Part shown: in pieces, positions 5,629-14,610 of the stretch
Numbering within the stretch: position 1 is the first letter of the stretch
Layout: each line of letters starts with the position of its first letter
NCBI GenBank assembly: GCA_002070755.1
Contig: MWDY01000177.1
Coordinates: 1 to 19,501 of the forward strand
DNA length: 19,501 nucleotides
Source: Spirochaetes bacterium ADurb.Bin110
Lineage (GTDB): Bacteria; Spirochaetota; Spirochaetia; Treponematales; Rectinemataceae
Direction of reading: 5' to 3'
Made by a program: the position numbers and the translations under genes
Notes under the pieces: generated by a model
Database searches by the model: none
The model's input: the letters and a program-made list of their open reading frames with translations, nothing else
Told to the model about the DNA's origin: nothing

Positions 5629-7662
5629 ATGCCATCGAAAGGCAAGAATAATTGGAAGCTCGATCAGCAAAGAAAAACTGATAAGAATTCGAATAATCGC
5701 AAAAAGCCTGGAATGCCAGAAGGCTTTCAGTTTAGGTTTTCTTTAGGGTATGTGCTCATTACGCTCTTGGCTGTCTCTTTTTTCAATTACTTTCTCTTCA
5801 AGAGCGATACGACCCTTGTTCCTTATTCGACATTCAAGGACAAGGTCAGAACTGGCGAGATCAGAAGAGTCGAAATAGATGCAAATTACTACACAGGCTA
5901 TACAGAACCCAATCCCGCAGAACCATCCTCTCCTCTTCCGCCATCTACAAAACCAGGCGTTGTCTACAAGACTGTTCCAGTAAGCGATCCCGAATTCACA
6001 TCGCTGCTAGACGAAAAAGGCGTAGTATACTCAGCATCTCCGCGTGGAGGAAGCACCATACTTTCGCTCTTGCTCAACTGGATACTTCCATTTGCCATAA
6101 TGATTTTCTTCTGGCGTACTATCATGAGCCGGTTTATGGGATCCAATTCGAATGTGCTCGCCTTTGGACAGAATAAGGCTACCGTTGTTGCGGAAGGCGA
6201 TATAAAGACGAGATTTGCAGATGTCGCTGGTGTAGATGAAGCAAAAGCTGAATTGGTAGAAGTTGTCGACTTTCTCAAGAATCCCCAAAAATATACAGAA
6301 ATTGGCGGTAAGATTCCTAAGGGGGTGCTCCTTGTGGGGCCTCCAGGAACAGGAAAGACCTTGTTGGCTAGGGCAGTCGCTGGCGAGGCTAATGTTCCTT
6401 TTTTCAAGATGAGCGGTGCTGATTTTGTAGAAATGTTTGTTGGAGTCGGGGCCGCCCGAGTCCGCGATCTTTTTAAGCAAGCAAGAGAAAAGGCTCCTTG
6501 TATCATTTTTATCGATGAAATAGACGCACTCGGAAAATCGCGAGCCGCCGGATTCATCGGAGGCAATGATGAACGAGAGCAGACGCTTAATCAGTTGCTA
6601 GTAGAGATGGACGGTTTCGATTCGACAAGCGGTCTCATTATTCTTGCGGCAACAAACAGGCCTGATGTGCTAGACCCAGCTCTTTTAAGAGCTGGAAGGT
6701 TCGATCGTCAGGTATTGGTCGATAAGCCTGACATGAAAGGTCGCGAGGAAATTCTCAAGATTCATACTAAAAATATCAAAATGGATCCTTCGGTCGATCT
6801 ATCAAAAATTGCTCGCAGTACTCCAGGATTTGTAGGTGCCGATCTTGCCAATGTCGTCAACGAGGCAGCTCTACTAGCGGTTCGAGCTGGCCGGAAGAAA
6901 GTCAAAGAAGAAGATTTTCAAGCTGCCATCGAAAAAGTCATCGCTGGTCTAGAAAAGAAGAATCGTATGATAAATCCGAAGGAAAAGCAGATAGTGGCAG
7001 TTCATGAAACAGGCCACGCGATAACAGCTGCTTTCACTCCAAGTGCCGATCCAGTTAGGAAAATATCCATTGTACCTCGAGGCTATGGAGCACTCGGATA
7101 CACCCTTCAAATGCCTCTTGAAGATCGCTATCTAATCACTGAAGAAGAACTACTCGGCAAAATAGATGTGCTTCTTGGAGGAAGGGCTGCAGAAGAGCTG
7201 GTATTCCAGTCTATTTCCACTGGAGCTTCCAATGATATCGCAAATGCAACTGAAATAGCCAAGAGAATGATCACCGACTATGGCATGTCCAATAAATTCA
7301 AGAATGTAGCCTTGACACGAAGATCCTCCGGGTTATTAGGCCCTCAGCAAGCTTCTGACCCCTTTGCTACAAAAGAATATAGCGAAGAAACGCAGCGATA
7401 CATCGATGAGACTATAGCGTCGATAATCAATGAGCGATATCAACATGTTGTCAATCTGCTTACAGAAAAAAAAGACTTGCTCGATCGCATATCCTCTGTA
7501 TTGCTCGAAAAAGAAATTATCGAAGAGTCCGAATTTGCTGAACTTCTTGAAGGTGGAACCGCTATGCCAAAGGAATTGCAAGAGACTATAGCTGCAGCGG
7601 AAGCCGCTCATCTGCCTGGAGCAACAGAGAAAGCCTCAATTTCTTCGGCTTCCAACAAATAG
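5629..7662 (+). CDS. ftsH: ATP-dependent zinc metalloprotease FtsH
   Basis: A membrane-anchored AAA+ protease that degrades misfolded membrane proteins and short-lived regulators. Counting from ATG 5626, the domains are: a basic cytosolic N-terminus (1-36), TM1 (about 38-58), an extracytoplasmic domain, and TM2 (about 143-165). The AAA+ domain has Walker A GPPGTGKT (238-245), Walker B IIFIDEID (293-300) and a second region of homology ending [10 protein letters not shown] (to 362). The M41 peptidase has HETGH (460-464; most family members read HEAGH) and a third zinc ligand D537 in [10 protein letters not shown]. Length of 677-678 residues is normal, and the N-terminus is about 30 residues longer than in E. 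coli. Two adjacent ATGs exist. The second (5629) is six bases from AGGAG (5618-5622) and the first only three, so 5629 is preferred. The gene is divergent from groES, giving a protein quality-control pair. Confidence 0.97.
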   Translation: MPSKGKNNWKLDQQRKTDKNSNNRKKPGMPEGFQFRFSLGYVLITLLAVSFFNYFLFKSDTTLVPYSTFKDKVRTGEIRRVEIDANYYTGYTEPNPAEPSSPLPPSTKPGVVYKTVPVSDPEFTSLLDEKGVVYSASPRGGSTILSLLLNWILPFAIMIFFWRTIMSRFMGSNSNVLAFGQNKATVVAEGDIKTRFADVAGVDEAKAELVEVVDFLKNPQKYTEIGGKIPKGVLLVGPPGTGKTLLARAVAGEANVPFFKMSGADFVEMFVGVGAARVRDLFKQAREKAPCIIFIDEIDALGKSRAAGFIGGNDEREQTLNQLLVEMDGFDSTSGLIILAATNRPDVLDPALLRAGRFDRQVLVDKPDMKGREEILKIHTKNIKMDPSVDLSKIARSTPGFVGADLANVVNEAALLAVRAGRKKVKEEDFQAAIEKVIAGLEKKNRMINPKEKQIVAVHETGHAITAAFTPSADPVRKISIVPRGYGALGYTLQMPLEDRYLITEEELLGKIDVLLGGRAAEELVFQSISTGASNDIANATEIAKRMITDYGMSNKFKNVALTRRSSGLLGPQQASDPFATKEYSEETQRYIDETIASIINERYQHVVNLLTEKKDLLDRISSVLLEKEIIEESEFAELLEGGTAMPKELQETIAAAEAAHLPGATEKASISSASNK

Positions 7663-7871
7663 AAATCTAAACTTTGGGAAACATGGCTCAATTCTAGATC
7701 AATAAGCTAGCTTAGGCCCTGATTATTGACTTAAGATTGTTCGAGATGTTCGGAAAAACCGGCATATCTAGAAGAGCTCTGACATTTTTACTCTTCTTGT
7801 CATATTGACAACACTAGCCCTATGTGATTCATTTAGATCATCTATCGTAGGGAAAGAGGAGATATCGCCGT
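7663..7871. other. ftsH-fabH intergenic region with a palindrome and a possible fabH promoter
   Basis: No coding sequence is seen. It contains a perfect 12-base palindrome TAAGCTAGCTTA (7703-7714). A possible promoter follows: TTGACA (7805-7810), a 17-base spacer and a weak TTCATT (7828-7833). It would give a leader of about 30 bases to fabH. No T-tailed hairpin for ftsH is evident. Confidence 0.4.
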
Positions 7872-8849
7872 ATGTCTATTGTTGTCAGATCAATTTCGGC
7901 CTATATACCGCCCCTTCGCATAACTAACGAAGAGCTTGCGATGCGCATGGATACGACAGACGAGTGGATACGCTCTCATACTGGTATCGGTGCTCGTCAT
8001 ATCGCCCCCGATGGACTCCAAACAAGCGATATGGCGGCAGAGGCCGCAAAGAGCGCTTTAGATAAGGCGAATATCAGCACACAGGAACTAGACTATATCA
8101 TTGTAGCAACGGCGACGCCAGACTATCTTGGCTTCCCTGCTACCGCTTGTATTGTTCAGGATAAGATAGGTGCCTATGGTGTTGCTGCTTTTGATGTCAC
8201 AGCGGGGTGCACGGGCTTCATCTATGCACTCAATGTTGCATCAAGCATGCTCGAAGCATCGCACGGTAGAAATGCCTTGGTTATAGGCACTGAAGGCTTG
8301 AGTAGATTTGTCAACTGGGAAGATCGCTCTACAGCGGTATTGTTTGGCGATGGAGCAGGTGCCGCAGTACTCTCCAGAATCGATGAATCAGGACGTGGAT
8401 GCCTTTCTTTCATTCTAGGGGCCGAAGGAAGCGGAGCAAAAGATCTCTTCCTCGTTCAACCCGAAAGAACTAAAGCTTTTGAGCGCCAAGAACCTATAGT
8501 ACCGTACATCTATATGGATGGGAAAAAAGTCTACGATTTTGCAGTCAAATCGATCACTGTGCTAATCCGGAGGCTTCTTCACAAAACCGCTTATAGGCTC
8601 GAAGACTTCACTTGGATAGTGCCACATCAGGCAAACGCGCGCATCGTGCAGGCTGCCGCTAAACGTCTATCGATTCCTTTGGATAAATTCTATATCAACA
8701 TCGAAGAATATGCGAACACTTCTAGCGCTAGCATTCCTATTGCACTAGCAGAAATGAGCGAAAAAGGGCTTTTGAAGGCTAATGACCTTATAATGCTTGT
8801 AGGCTTTGGCGCAGGGCTCACATATGGAGCTGCGGTTATTCGATGGTGA
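7872..8849 (+). CDS. fabH: beta-ketoacyl-ACP synthase III
   Basis: FabH starts type II fatty acid synthesis by condensing an acyl-CoA, usually acetyl-CoA, with malonyl-ACP. The 325-residue protein has the complete catalytic triad: C113 in DVTAGCTGFIYAL, H252 in PHQANARI and N282 in YANTSSAS. Other family marks are TTDEWIRSHTGIGARH near residues 28-43, LFGDGAGAAVL (157-167) and the closing GFGAGLTYGAAVIRW. Length is standard. GAGGAG lies about ten bases before ATG. It is the first gene of the fabH-fabF-fabZ-fabV-rsmE series, separated from fabF by 105 bases. FabH enzymes differ in taking straight or branched primers, and that cannot be read here. Confidence 0.95.
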   Translation: MSIVVRSISAYIPPLRITNEELAMRMDTTDEWIRSHTGIGARHIAPDGLQTSDMAAEAAKSALDKANISTQELDYIIVATATPDYLGFPATACIVQDKIGAYGVAAFDVTAGCTGFIYALNVASSMLEASHGRNALVIGTEGLSRFVNWEDRSTAVLFGDGAGAAVLSRIDESGRGCLSFILGAEGSGAKDLFLVQPERTKAFERQEPIVPYIYMDGKKVYDFAVKSITVLIRRLLHKTAYRLEDFTWIVPHQANARIVQAAAKRLSIPLDKFYINIEEYANTSSASIPIALAEMSEKGLLKANDLIMLVGFGAGLTYGAAVIRW

Positions 8850-8954
8850 GAGAATTCGTCTTGCAGAATCTGGCTATGATATCGCATACTATTAGCAAAT
8901 TGTCATTTGAATTTGAACATGGCGGTTTCAAAACAATATTAGGAGAGGGCAAGA

Positions 8955-10235
8955 ATGCAAAATGAAGTAGCAGTAACAGGTCTTGGAATTATAAGTCCTA
9001 TAGGGAATTCGATTGATGAGTTTTGGAATAACTGCATCAATGGCTTAACCGGCATAGGTCCTATTACACACTTCGATGCATCGAGACTAGAAAGCAGGAT
9101 TGCTGCTGAAGTAAAGAATTTTGACCCATCTGTATGGCTCGATCGAAAAGAAGCGCGAAAAATGGCGCTCTTTTCTCAATATGCAGTCGCCGCTGCGGTT
9201 CAGGCTTGGATGGATGCAGGGCTTCCAAACTTTGCTCAGAATGAGAGTCAGCAGAATAAATGCGGTATAGACCCTAATCGCATTGCGGTTGTCTTGGGCA
9301 ATGGAATAGGAGGCCTAGAAGTATTTACCGAATCTCATGCCAAAATGCTACAGGATGGGCCTGATCGCATACCTCCAATGACCATTCCCCAAATGATTGC
9401 GAATGAAGCTGCTGCGAACATTGCCATGCATTTTGGCGTTCATGGTCCTGCTTTAACGCAAGTCACGGCTTGTGCCTCAGGTACCGATGCCCTTGGCGAA
9501 GCCTTAGACCTTATTCGGGCTCGACGAGCTGATATTATCATTGCAGGAGGAACAGAAGCAGCTATCACTGAATTTGCAGTTTGTTCCTTTTGTAAGCTCA
9601 AAGCGCTATCGACATCATATAACGACCGACCTGAGCTAGCATCTAGGCCTTTCGACCGCGATAGGGATGGCTTTGTAATAGGCGAAGGAGCCGGTATTCT
9701 AATCCTTGAGAGACTCGATTACGCCAAAGCCCGAAACGCGAAGATCAGAGCAATCTTTGCGGGTTATGGCAGCAGTTGTGATGCTTATCATCTGACCGCA
9801 CCTCAACCAGAAGGCATCTTTGGAGTAAAAGCCATAGAGCATGCTCTAAGAGATGCTGATTTGCAGTCAACGGATATCGAATACTACAACGCACATGGTA
9901 CAGGCACAGACCTCAATGACCCCATGGAAAGCAAGATGCTAAAGAAAGCCTTTGGTTCCTCTGTCCAGTCGCTTAAAATCAGCTCAACAAAGAGCATGAC
10001 GGGGCACTGTATCGCAGCCGCTGGAGCGATCGAAGCTATTGCATGCATAAAGGCGTTAGAAACAGGTATCCTTCCTCCTACGATTCACTTAGACAACCCA
10101 GATATAGAGCAAGGCTGCGATCTGGATTATATTCCTAATACTGCTCAGACTCGCAAGATAAAGACTGCGATGTCAGCTAGCCTTGGCTTTGGCGGACACA
10201 ATGGAATCATCATATTCAAGGCAGTAGGAATATAA
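8955..10235 (+). CDS. fabF: beta-ketoacyl-ACP synthase II
   Basis: FabF carries out the elongation condensations of type II fatty acid synthesis. The 426-residue thiolase-fold protein has the Cys-His-His triad of KAS I/II: C173 in TACASGTDALGEAL, H314 in NAHGTGTDLNDP and H351 in KSMTGHCIAAAGA. It ends with ASLGFGGHNGIIIFK. It is slightly longer than the usual 410-415 residues because of an extra segment around QNESQQNKCG (95-104). AGGAGA lies about nine bases before ATG 8955. The gap to fabZ is 86 bases. FabF or FabB specificity cannot be separated with certainty by eye, but the motifs fit FabF better. Confidence 0.95.
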   Translation: MQNEVAVTGLGIISPIGNSIDEFWNNCINGLTGIGPITHFDASRLESRIAAEVKNFDPSVWLDRKEARKMALFSQYAVAAAVQAWMDAGLPNFAQNESQQNKCGIDPNRIAVVLGNGIGGLEVFTESHAKMLQDGPDRIPPMTIPQMIANEAAANIAMHFGVHGPALTQVTACASGTDALGEALDLIRARRADIIIAGGTEAAITEFAVCSFCKLKALSTSYNDRPELASRPFDRDRDGFVIGEGAGILILERLDYAKARNAKIRAIFAGYGSSCDAYHLTAPQPEGIFGVKAIEHALRDADLQSTDIEYYNAHGTGTDLNDPMESKMLKKAFGSSVQSLKISSTKSMTGHCIAAAGAIEAIACIKALETGILPPTIHLDNPDIEQGCDLDYIPNTAQTRKIKTAMSASLGFGGHNGIIIFKAVGI

Positions 10236-10321
10236 AACCCGTTGCGCGATTCAAAGCAGATGGCTAAGATTATTAGACTAAAAAATTATTAACTAGACCA
10301 GATAAGGAGAAATTTTAGACA

Positions 10322-10741
10322 GTGAAGGATATTGAATCTTATCTTCCTCATAGGCCTCCATTTCTGTTCGTCGATGATGTTCATATCGAAGGCGATACTA
10401 TACTAGCTCAACATACATTCCGTGACGATGATTGGTTTTTCAAAGGACACTTTCCTTCCTTTCCTATCGTGCCCGGAGTATTGCTGATCGAGAGCATGGC
10501 TCAAGCAGGTGGAGTAGGCGCAAAATTGATGGGCATCTATCCTAAAAGCCTCTTTATGTTCGCAAAGATAAAAGAAGCGCGTTTCAGACAGGCAGTTCGT
10601 CCTGGCGATACTTTGATGATCGAAATCAAGAATGTGCGTGCCTCCTCCGTCTATCTTCATCAAAAAGGGATAGGTAAGGTAGGCGATGCTATAGCTGTCG
10701 AAGCCGAATGGATAAACATAGCTTCAGGAGTTCCGGAATGA
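10322..10741 (+). CDS. fabZ: 3-hydroxyacyl-ACP dehydratase FabZ
   Basis: FabZ removes water from 3-hydroxyacyl-ACP to give trans-2-enoyl-ACP. The 139-residue hot-dog-fold protein has LPHRPPFLFVDDV at the N-terminus. The catalytic H43 is in KGHFPSFPIVPGVL and E57 is in LIESMAQAGG. The residues fit FabZ rather than FabA (which has Asp). It starts with GTG 10322, and AAGGAGA lies about 11 bases upstream. The stop TGA (10739-10741) overlaps the fabV start ATG (10738), so the two are likely translationally coupled. The gap in front holds two copies of ATTATTA (10269-10275 and 10285-10291), of unknown meaning. Confidence 0.95.
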   Translation: MKDIESYLPHRPPFLFVDDVHIEGDTILAQHTFRDDDWFFKGHFPSFPIVPGVLLIESMAQAGGVGAKLMGIYPKSLFMFAKIKEARFRQAVRPGDTLMIEIKNVRASSVYLHQKGIGKVGDAIAVEAEWINIASGVPE

Positions 10742-11952
10742 TAATAAAGCCAATGATCCGAAATAATATTTGCCTCAATGCCCATCCCGAGGGTTGCCGT
10801 GAGGAAGTGCGTCTGCAGGCAGCGCGCGCAAAGACTTTTTGTAAGAGGCTTGAAAGCGGCAGCATTAATGGTTCGGCTCCCAAGCCAACCCATGCCCTAA
10901 TAATTGGCTGTTCTACTGGATATGGATTGGCATCGAGACTCGTCGCAACATTTGGATATGGAGCTAAAACCATAGGTTTTTCCTACGAGAAAGAGCCTTC
11001 TGCCACAAAGCCCGCTACTCCGGGATGGTATGCAAATAAAGAATTCGATAGACTGGCTCATGAAGATGGTGTTTTCGCGACATCATTCTCGCAGATAGAT
11101 GCTTTTTCCCGCACAGCCAAACAAAAGGCCATAGAAATTGCGCAGGAAAATAATTTCAAATACGATTTAGTTATATACTCTCTAGCAAGCTCTGTTCGCC
11201 TCGATCCCGATACAGGGATACTTTACCGCTCTGTGATAAAACCTATAGGCAGACAATACGCAGGTCGCACAATAGATGTGTTTACAGAAAAATTTTCAGA
11301 AGCAACGATTCAGCCTGCAACAGAAGAAGAGATCAACAATACTGTAAAAGTTATGGGCGGCGAAGATTGGCAGCTATGGATCGATGCTCTCCAGAATGAA
11401 GGTTTGCTCGCGCCAGAAGCGATCACTCTTGCATACTCATATATAGGGCCTCCTTTTTCCTGGCCCATATATCGCGATGGTACAATCGGTCAGGCGAAAC
11501 TCCATTTAGAAAAAACAGCAAAGCTGCTTGAAAAGAACTATGGAAAGGAGAACGGACTTCGAGCATTTGTTTCTATAAACAAGGCAGTCGTAACAAGAGC
11601 AAGCGCCGTGATTCCGATAATTCCGCTATATATCTCTACCCTTTTCAAGGTGATGAAAGAGCGCAATATACATGAAGACTGCCTCGACCAGATGATGCGC
11701 CTTTTCTCTGAACGCCTTTACCAAAAGAGAGGCGTAGCCATCCCTACAGATTACGAAGGTCGAATTCGGATCGATGATCTCGAGATGGGTGCTTCGGTCC
11801 AGAACGAAGTTAGTTCTCGCTTAGCTAGGATCGATGAATCGAACCTTCATGAACTCGCCGATGTCGCTGGCTTTAGAAGCGATTTTCTAAGAGCACATGG
11901 TTTCGATGTACCAGGTGTCGACTACGAACGCGAAATTGTCTCTCTCGAATGA
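10738..11952 (+). CDS. fabV: trans-2-enoyl-ACP/CoA reductase, FabV/TER family
   Basis: FabV reduces trans-2-enoyl-ACP (or enoyl-CoA) with NADH, the last step of each elongation cycle. The start is ATG 10738 (MIIKPMIRNNICLNAHPEGC), the usual N-terminus of the family. AGGAG at 10726-10730 is seven bases upstream. An in-frame ATG at 10708 lies inside fabZ and is not used. The 404-residue protein has the nucleotide-binding GCSTGYG (57-63) followed by FSYEKEPSATKPATPGWY (81-98). The Y-x8-K catalytic pair is Y245 and K254 in IYRDGTIGQAK. The Treponema denticola relative is known as a crotonyl-CoA reductase (TER), so a CoA substrate is possible. Placement after fabZ argues for fatty acid synthesis. 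The stop overlaps the next start (ATGA at 11949-11952). Confidence 0.95.
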   Translation: MIIKPMIRNNICLNAHPEGCREEVRLQAARAKTFCKRLESGSINGSAPKPTHALIIGCSTGYGLASRLVATFGYGAKTIGFSYEKEPSATKPATPGWYANKEFDRLAHEDGVFATSFSQIDAFSRTAKQKAIEIAQENNFKYDLVIYSLASSVRLDPDTGILYRSVIKPIGRQYAGRTIDVFTEKFSEATIQPATEEEINNTVKVMGGEDWQLWIDALQNEGLLAPEAITLAYSYIGPPFSWPIYRDGTIGQAKLHLEKTAKLLEKNYGKENGLRAFVSINKAVVTRASAVIPIIPLYISTLFKVMKERNIHEDCLDQMMRLFSERLYQKRGVAIPTDYEGRIRIDDLEMGASVQNEVSSRLARIDESNLHELADVAGFRSDFLRAHGFDVPGVDYEREIVSLE

Positions 11953-12728
11953 ACATCTTAATACTTGATTCATCTTCCGAAACTCAGTTTCTTTCTCTAA
12001 AAGACCGGAGAACTCAGCATATTCTCGAAGTCTTAAAAAAAGAGGTAGGCGGAAGAATGCGCGCTGGCAGTCTTGACGGATTGGTTGGCTGGGCAATCTT
12101 AGAGTCAGTTGGCGATGCAGAGATAATGCTTCGTTTTATGACTGAAGGATCTGCCCCCCCACTAAGGCCTCTTCGGGTCCTCATAGGAACAGCAAGACCA
12201 ATTCAGGCAGCTCGCATAGTAAGAGAGCTCAGCATTCTAGGTGTCGAAAGCATAGTTTTCGTACCGACCGAACTGGGAGAAAAATCATACACACAATCCC
12301 ACTTCTACCAGCAAAAAGAGTATTTGACATACGCCCGAGAAGGAGCGGAACAAGCAGGAAATCCGCGGCTGCCAGAGATTAGCCTGGCTTGGACCCTCGA
12401 TAGGGCACTAATGAAGGCAGAGCGCACAGAGAGCATGGATCATGCCGACACAGAATCACCTGTATCTGCCTGGGAAACTAACAATAGCAAATGTACAAGG
12501 TTGCTCTGCCACCCTGATCTGTCTGCCCAGCTTCTGGGCGACATAATCCTTTCGGGATTACCGATTGTGCTAGCCATTGGAACAGAGCGAGGCTGGACAA
12601 AGCATGAGATAGATATTTTTCTTAACGCTGATTATTTGCCCTGCTCTCTTGGAGATCGGATATTGAAAACAGAGACCGCTGCCTCTGCAGCGGTCTCAAT
12701 CTTGCTATCACGCCTGGGATATATGTAG
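11949..12728 (+). CDS. rsmE: RsmE-family 16S rRNA (uracil1498-N3)-methyltransferase
   Basis: RsmE methylates U1498 of 16S rRNA using S-adenosylmethionine. The 259-residue protein has the SPOUT (trefoil-knot) pattern. TARPIQAARIVRELSILGVE (81-100) precedes the motif region, and the cofactor loop is VLAIGTERGWTKHEI (about 207-221; most family members read GPEGGF). The C-terminal signature is LGDRILKTETAASAAV (234-249). The N-terminal PUA-like part is HILEVLKKEVGGRMRAG. A less typical segment at about 158-183 (ERTESMDHADTESPVSAW...) looks like a lineage-specific insertion. ATG overlaps the fabV stop, so it is translated with the fatty acid genes although its job is unrelated. No separate ribosome binding site is clear. 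The 3' end contains a perfect 11-bp inverted repeat (12672-12697), probably the pepF terminator on the other strand. Confidence 0.85.
   Translation: MNILILDSSSETQFLSLKDRRTQHILEVLKKEVGGRMRAGSLDGLVGWAILESVGDAEIMLRFMTEGSAPPLRPLRVLIGTARPIQAARIVRELSILGVESIVFVPTELGEKSYTQSHFYQQKEYLTYAREGAEQAGNPRLPEISLAWTLDRALMKAERTESMDHADTESPVSAWETNNSKCTRLLCHPDLSAQLLGDIILSGLPIVLAIGTERGWTKHEIDIFLNADYLPCSLGDRILKTETAASAAVSILLSRLGYM
12661..12697 (-). terminator. intrinsic terminator of pepF, inside the rsmE coding end
   Basis: The arms GAGACCGCTGC and GCAGCGGTCTC pair over 11 bases without mismatch around a four-base loop (12672-12697). On the minus strand the hairpin is followed by TGTTTTCAATA, and it lies 70 bases past the pepF stop. 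It is at the same time rsmE codons for ETAASAAVS. On the plus strand no T run follows, so it is assigned to pepF. Confidence 0.65.
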
Positions 12729-12766
12729 AACCTCCTTTATAACACGCTATCACAGGGCCTTTTCTA

Positions 12767-14569
12767 TCATTCTATCTTCAATATAGCTGAAAGAGCCCCC
12801 ACATCTTCGGCAAAGCGCTTGCAGGCAGCTTCTATGGGCTCAGGAGTCGACATGTCGACTCCGGCAAGCTTTAGGGATTCTATTGGAAAACGGCTCCCTC
12901 CAGATTTTAGAAAATCTAGATAGGCATCGCGCTCCTCTTTCCCGCCTTTCAAAACGCCTTCAGAGAGAGCAATACCGGCCGATAAGCCAGTCGCATACTT
13001 GTAGACATAGAACGCATTATAGAAATGAGGTATACGAAGCCCTTCAAGATCAGAAACATTTTCGAACACCATTTCTGGCCCAAAATATTTCTCTAGGAGG
13101 CCTCGATACTCTTTTCTAAGCACATCCACTGTAATTGCCTCTCCTGACTCCGCAATCTCATGAACTCTCTCTTCAAACTCAGCAAACATTGTCTGTCGGA
13201 AAAGTGTTCCCAGGGTGTTATCGATTCGATTTGCAAGCAGATAAGCCTTTTCTCTTTCATCTTTGCTGTTCTCATAGAGATAGGAGAAAACCAATTGCTC
13301 ATTGAAAGTACTAGCAACCTCGGCTTCGAAAATCGTATATCCGTAACACATAAAAGGATTGTTGCGAGCAGAATACCAAGAATGCATCGAATGGCCACCC
13401 TCGTGAGCAATTGTAAATAGATCGTCTAGAACATCGTCTTTATAGTTCATAAGAATGTAAGGATTCCCTAAAAAACTGCCTGCGGAAAAAGCCCCCGATC
13501 GTTTGCCTTTATTCTCATAGCGATCCACCCAGCCTCCCAATAGCCCTCCGCGCAGAGTATTCACATACTCTTCTCCTAAGGGCTTTAGTGCTTCGATAAC
13601 TATATCCACTGCTTGTTCATAACTTCGCTCGATTTTGATTTCCTTGACAAGAGGAACATAGACATCATAGTGCCTTAGGTTGTCCAGGCCGAGTATTTCC
13701 TTTCTTAGTTTATAATAGCGATGCAAGGCAGGCATGTTTTTATTTACAGTAGAGACTAGGTTATCATAGACAGCCTCTGGAACATTGTCCGGGAAGAGTG
13801 CCATGGCCCTAGCGCTTGGATGTTTCCTTATCTTAGCCATATATTTATCGAGTTTTACAGATCCAGCGTACAACGCCGCAAGCGTATGCCGATGCGCTTC
13901 AAAAGAAGCATAGAATTGTAGATAGGCCTTTTTTCGCACCGACCTATCCGGCAGACGCATAAAGTATGCAAAAGTGGATTGTGTGAGCGGTTTTGGACCT
14001 TCTGGCGTCTCGATTATACCGAAATCCAAGTCGACATTGGTTAGAACACTGAAAGCATCCTTTGGAGTCTGAGCTGGCTCTCTCTGAAGAGCCAAGAGTC
14101 TCTCCTCAGCTTCGCTCAGCACATGCGGTTTGAAGCGACGCAATTTCGAAAGAAAAACTCTATAATCCTCAAATGCAGAGTCTTTAAGACAGCTGTCGAT
14201 AAAATAGTCCTCCAGCATTTGGATAGCAGGACTAAGCCAAGACCAAGCGGCTTGGCCTTGAGTCGATAGATTTACATAGCGCTCAAACATTCCTCTAGCT
14301 ACACTATTTCCTTCATCTTCGGTTACCCTGAGGTCTGCATAATAGCCAAGCCTTTCCTCTAGAATCAGATATTGTTCAAAGGCTTTGAGTGTTTCGAGAA
14401 AAGCCTTCCGATCTGTACCAAGAGATATCTTGCTCTTTTCCGCATCTTGAATCATCGTATTGAAGACCACAAGTTCTTTTTCCCATTCGGAATCGCCTGA
14501 AAAGAGACTTGCCAAGTTCCATCTATGCTCTGCAGGAACATCCGAACGCTCTAGAATTATCTTTGCCAT
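12767..14569 (-). CDS. pepF: oligoendopeptidase F (M3B zinc metallopeptidase)
   Basis: PepF cleaves short peptides in the cytosol. The 600-residue protein (from ATG 14569) has the M3 zinc site HEGGH (389-393) in FTIAHEGGHSMHSWYS, and the third ligand in FEAEVASTFNE (glutamate near 417). SFLGNPYILMNYKDD just before the site and RIPHFYNAFYVYKYATGLSAG near the C-terminus are typical family segments. The frame extends nine codons upstream, but GGGAGG sits four bases before MAKIILERSD, which fixes the start there. The length is normal. It follows the lacI-family gene by 41 bases on the same strand and is likely co-transcribed with it. A hairpin inside the convergent rsmE gene probably ends its transcript. 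Confidence 0.93.
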   Translation of the reverse strand: MAKIILERSDVPAEHRWNLASLFSGDSEWEKELVVFNTMIQDAEKSKISLGTDRKAFLETLKAFEQYLILEERLGYYADLRVTEDEGNSVARGMFERYVNLSTQGQAAWSWLSPAIQMLEDYFIDSCLKDSAFEDYRVFLSKLRRFKPHVLSEAEERLLALQREPAQTPKDAFSVLTNVDLDFGIIETPEGPKPLTQSTFAYFMRLPDRSVRKKAYLQFYASFEAHRHTLAALYAGSVKLDKYMAKIRKHPSARAMALFPDNVPEAVYDNLVSTVNKNMPALHRYYKLRKEILGLDNLRHYDVYVPLVKEIKIERSYEQAVDIVIEALKPLGEEYVNTLRGGLLGGWVDRYENKGKRSGAFSAGSFLGNPYILMNYKDDVLDDLFTIAHEGGHSMHSWYSARNNPFMCYGYTIFEAEVASTFNEQLVFSYLYENSKDEREKAYLLANRIDNTLGTLFRQTMFAEFEERVHEIAESGEAITVDVLRKEYRGLLEKYFGPEMVFENVSDLEGLRIPHFYNAFYVYKYATGLSAGIALSEGVLKGGKEERDAYLDFLKSGGSRFPIESLKLAGVDMSTPEPIEAACKRFAEDVGALSAILKIE

Positions 14570-14610
14570 TCTTCCTCCCTTTTCTATAGTAATCAAATAT
14601 TATTTATATA

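Noticed and set aside
5964..6566. 200-codon open frame on the minus strand inside ftsH
   Set aside because: It is antisense to the conserved AAA+ core of ftsH, has no ribosome binding site and no recognisable protein pattern; a shadow frame.
10708..10737. Upstream in-frame ATG for fabV
   Set aside because: It lies within fabZ; the family N-terminus MIIKPMIRNN starts at 10738 with AGGAG seven bases before it.
14570..14596. Nine-codon upstream extension of pepF
   Set aside because: The GGGAGG ribosome binding site lies within this stretch, directly before the ATG at 14569, so the extension is leader.
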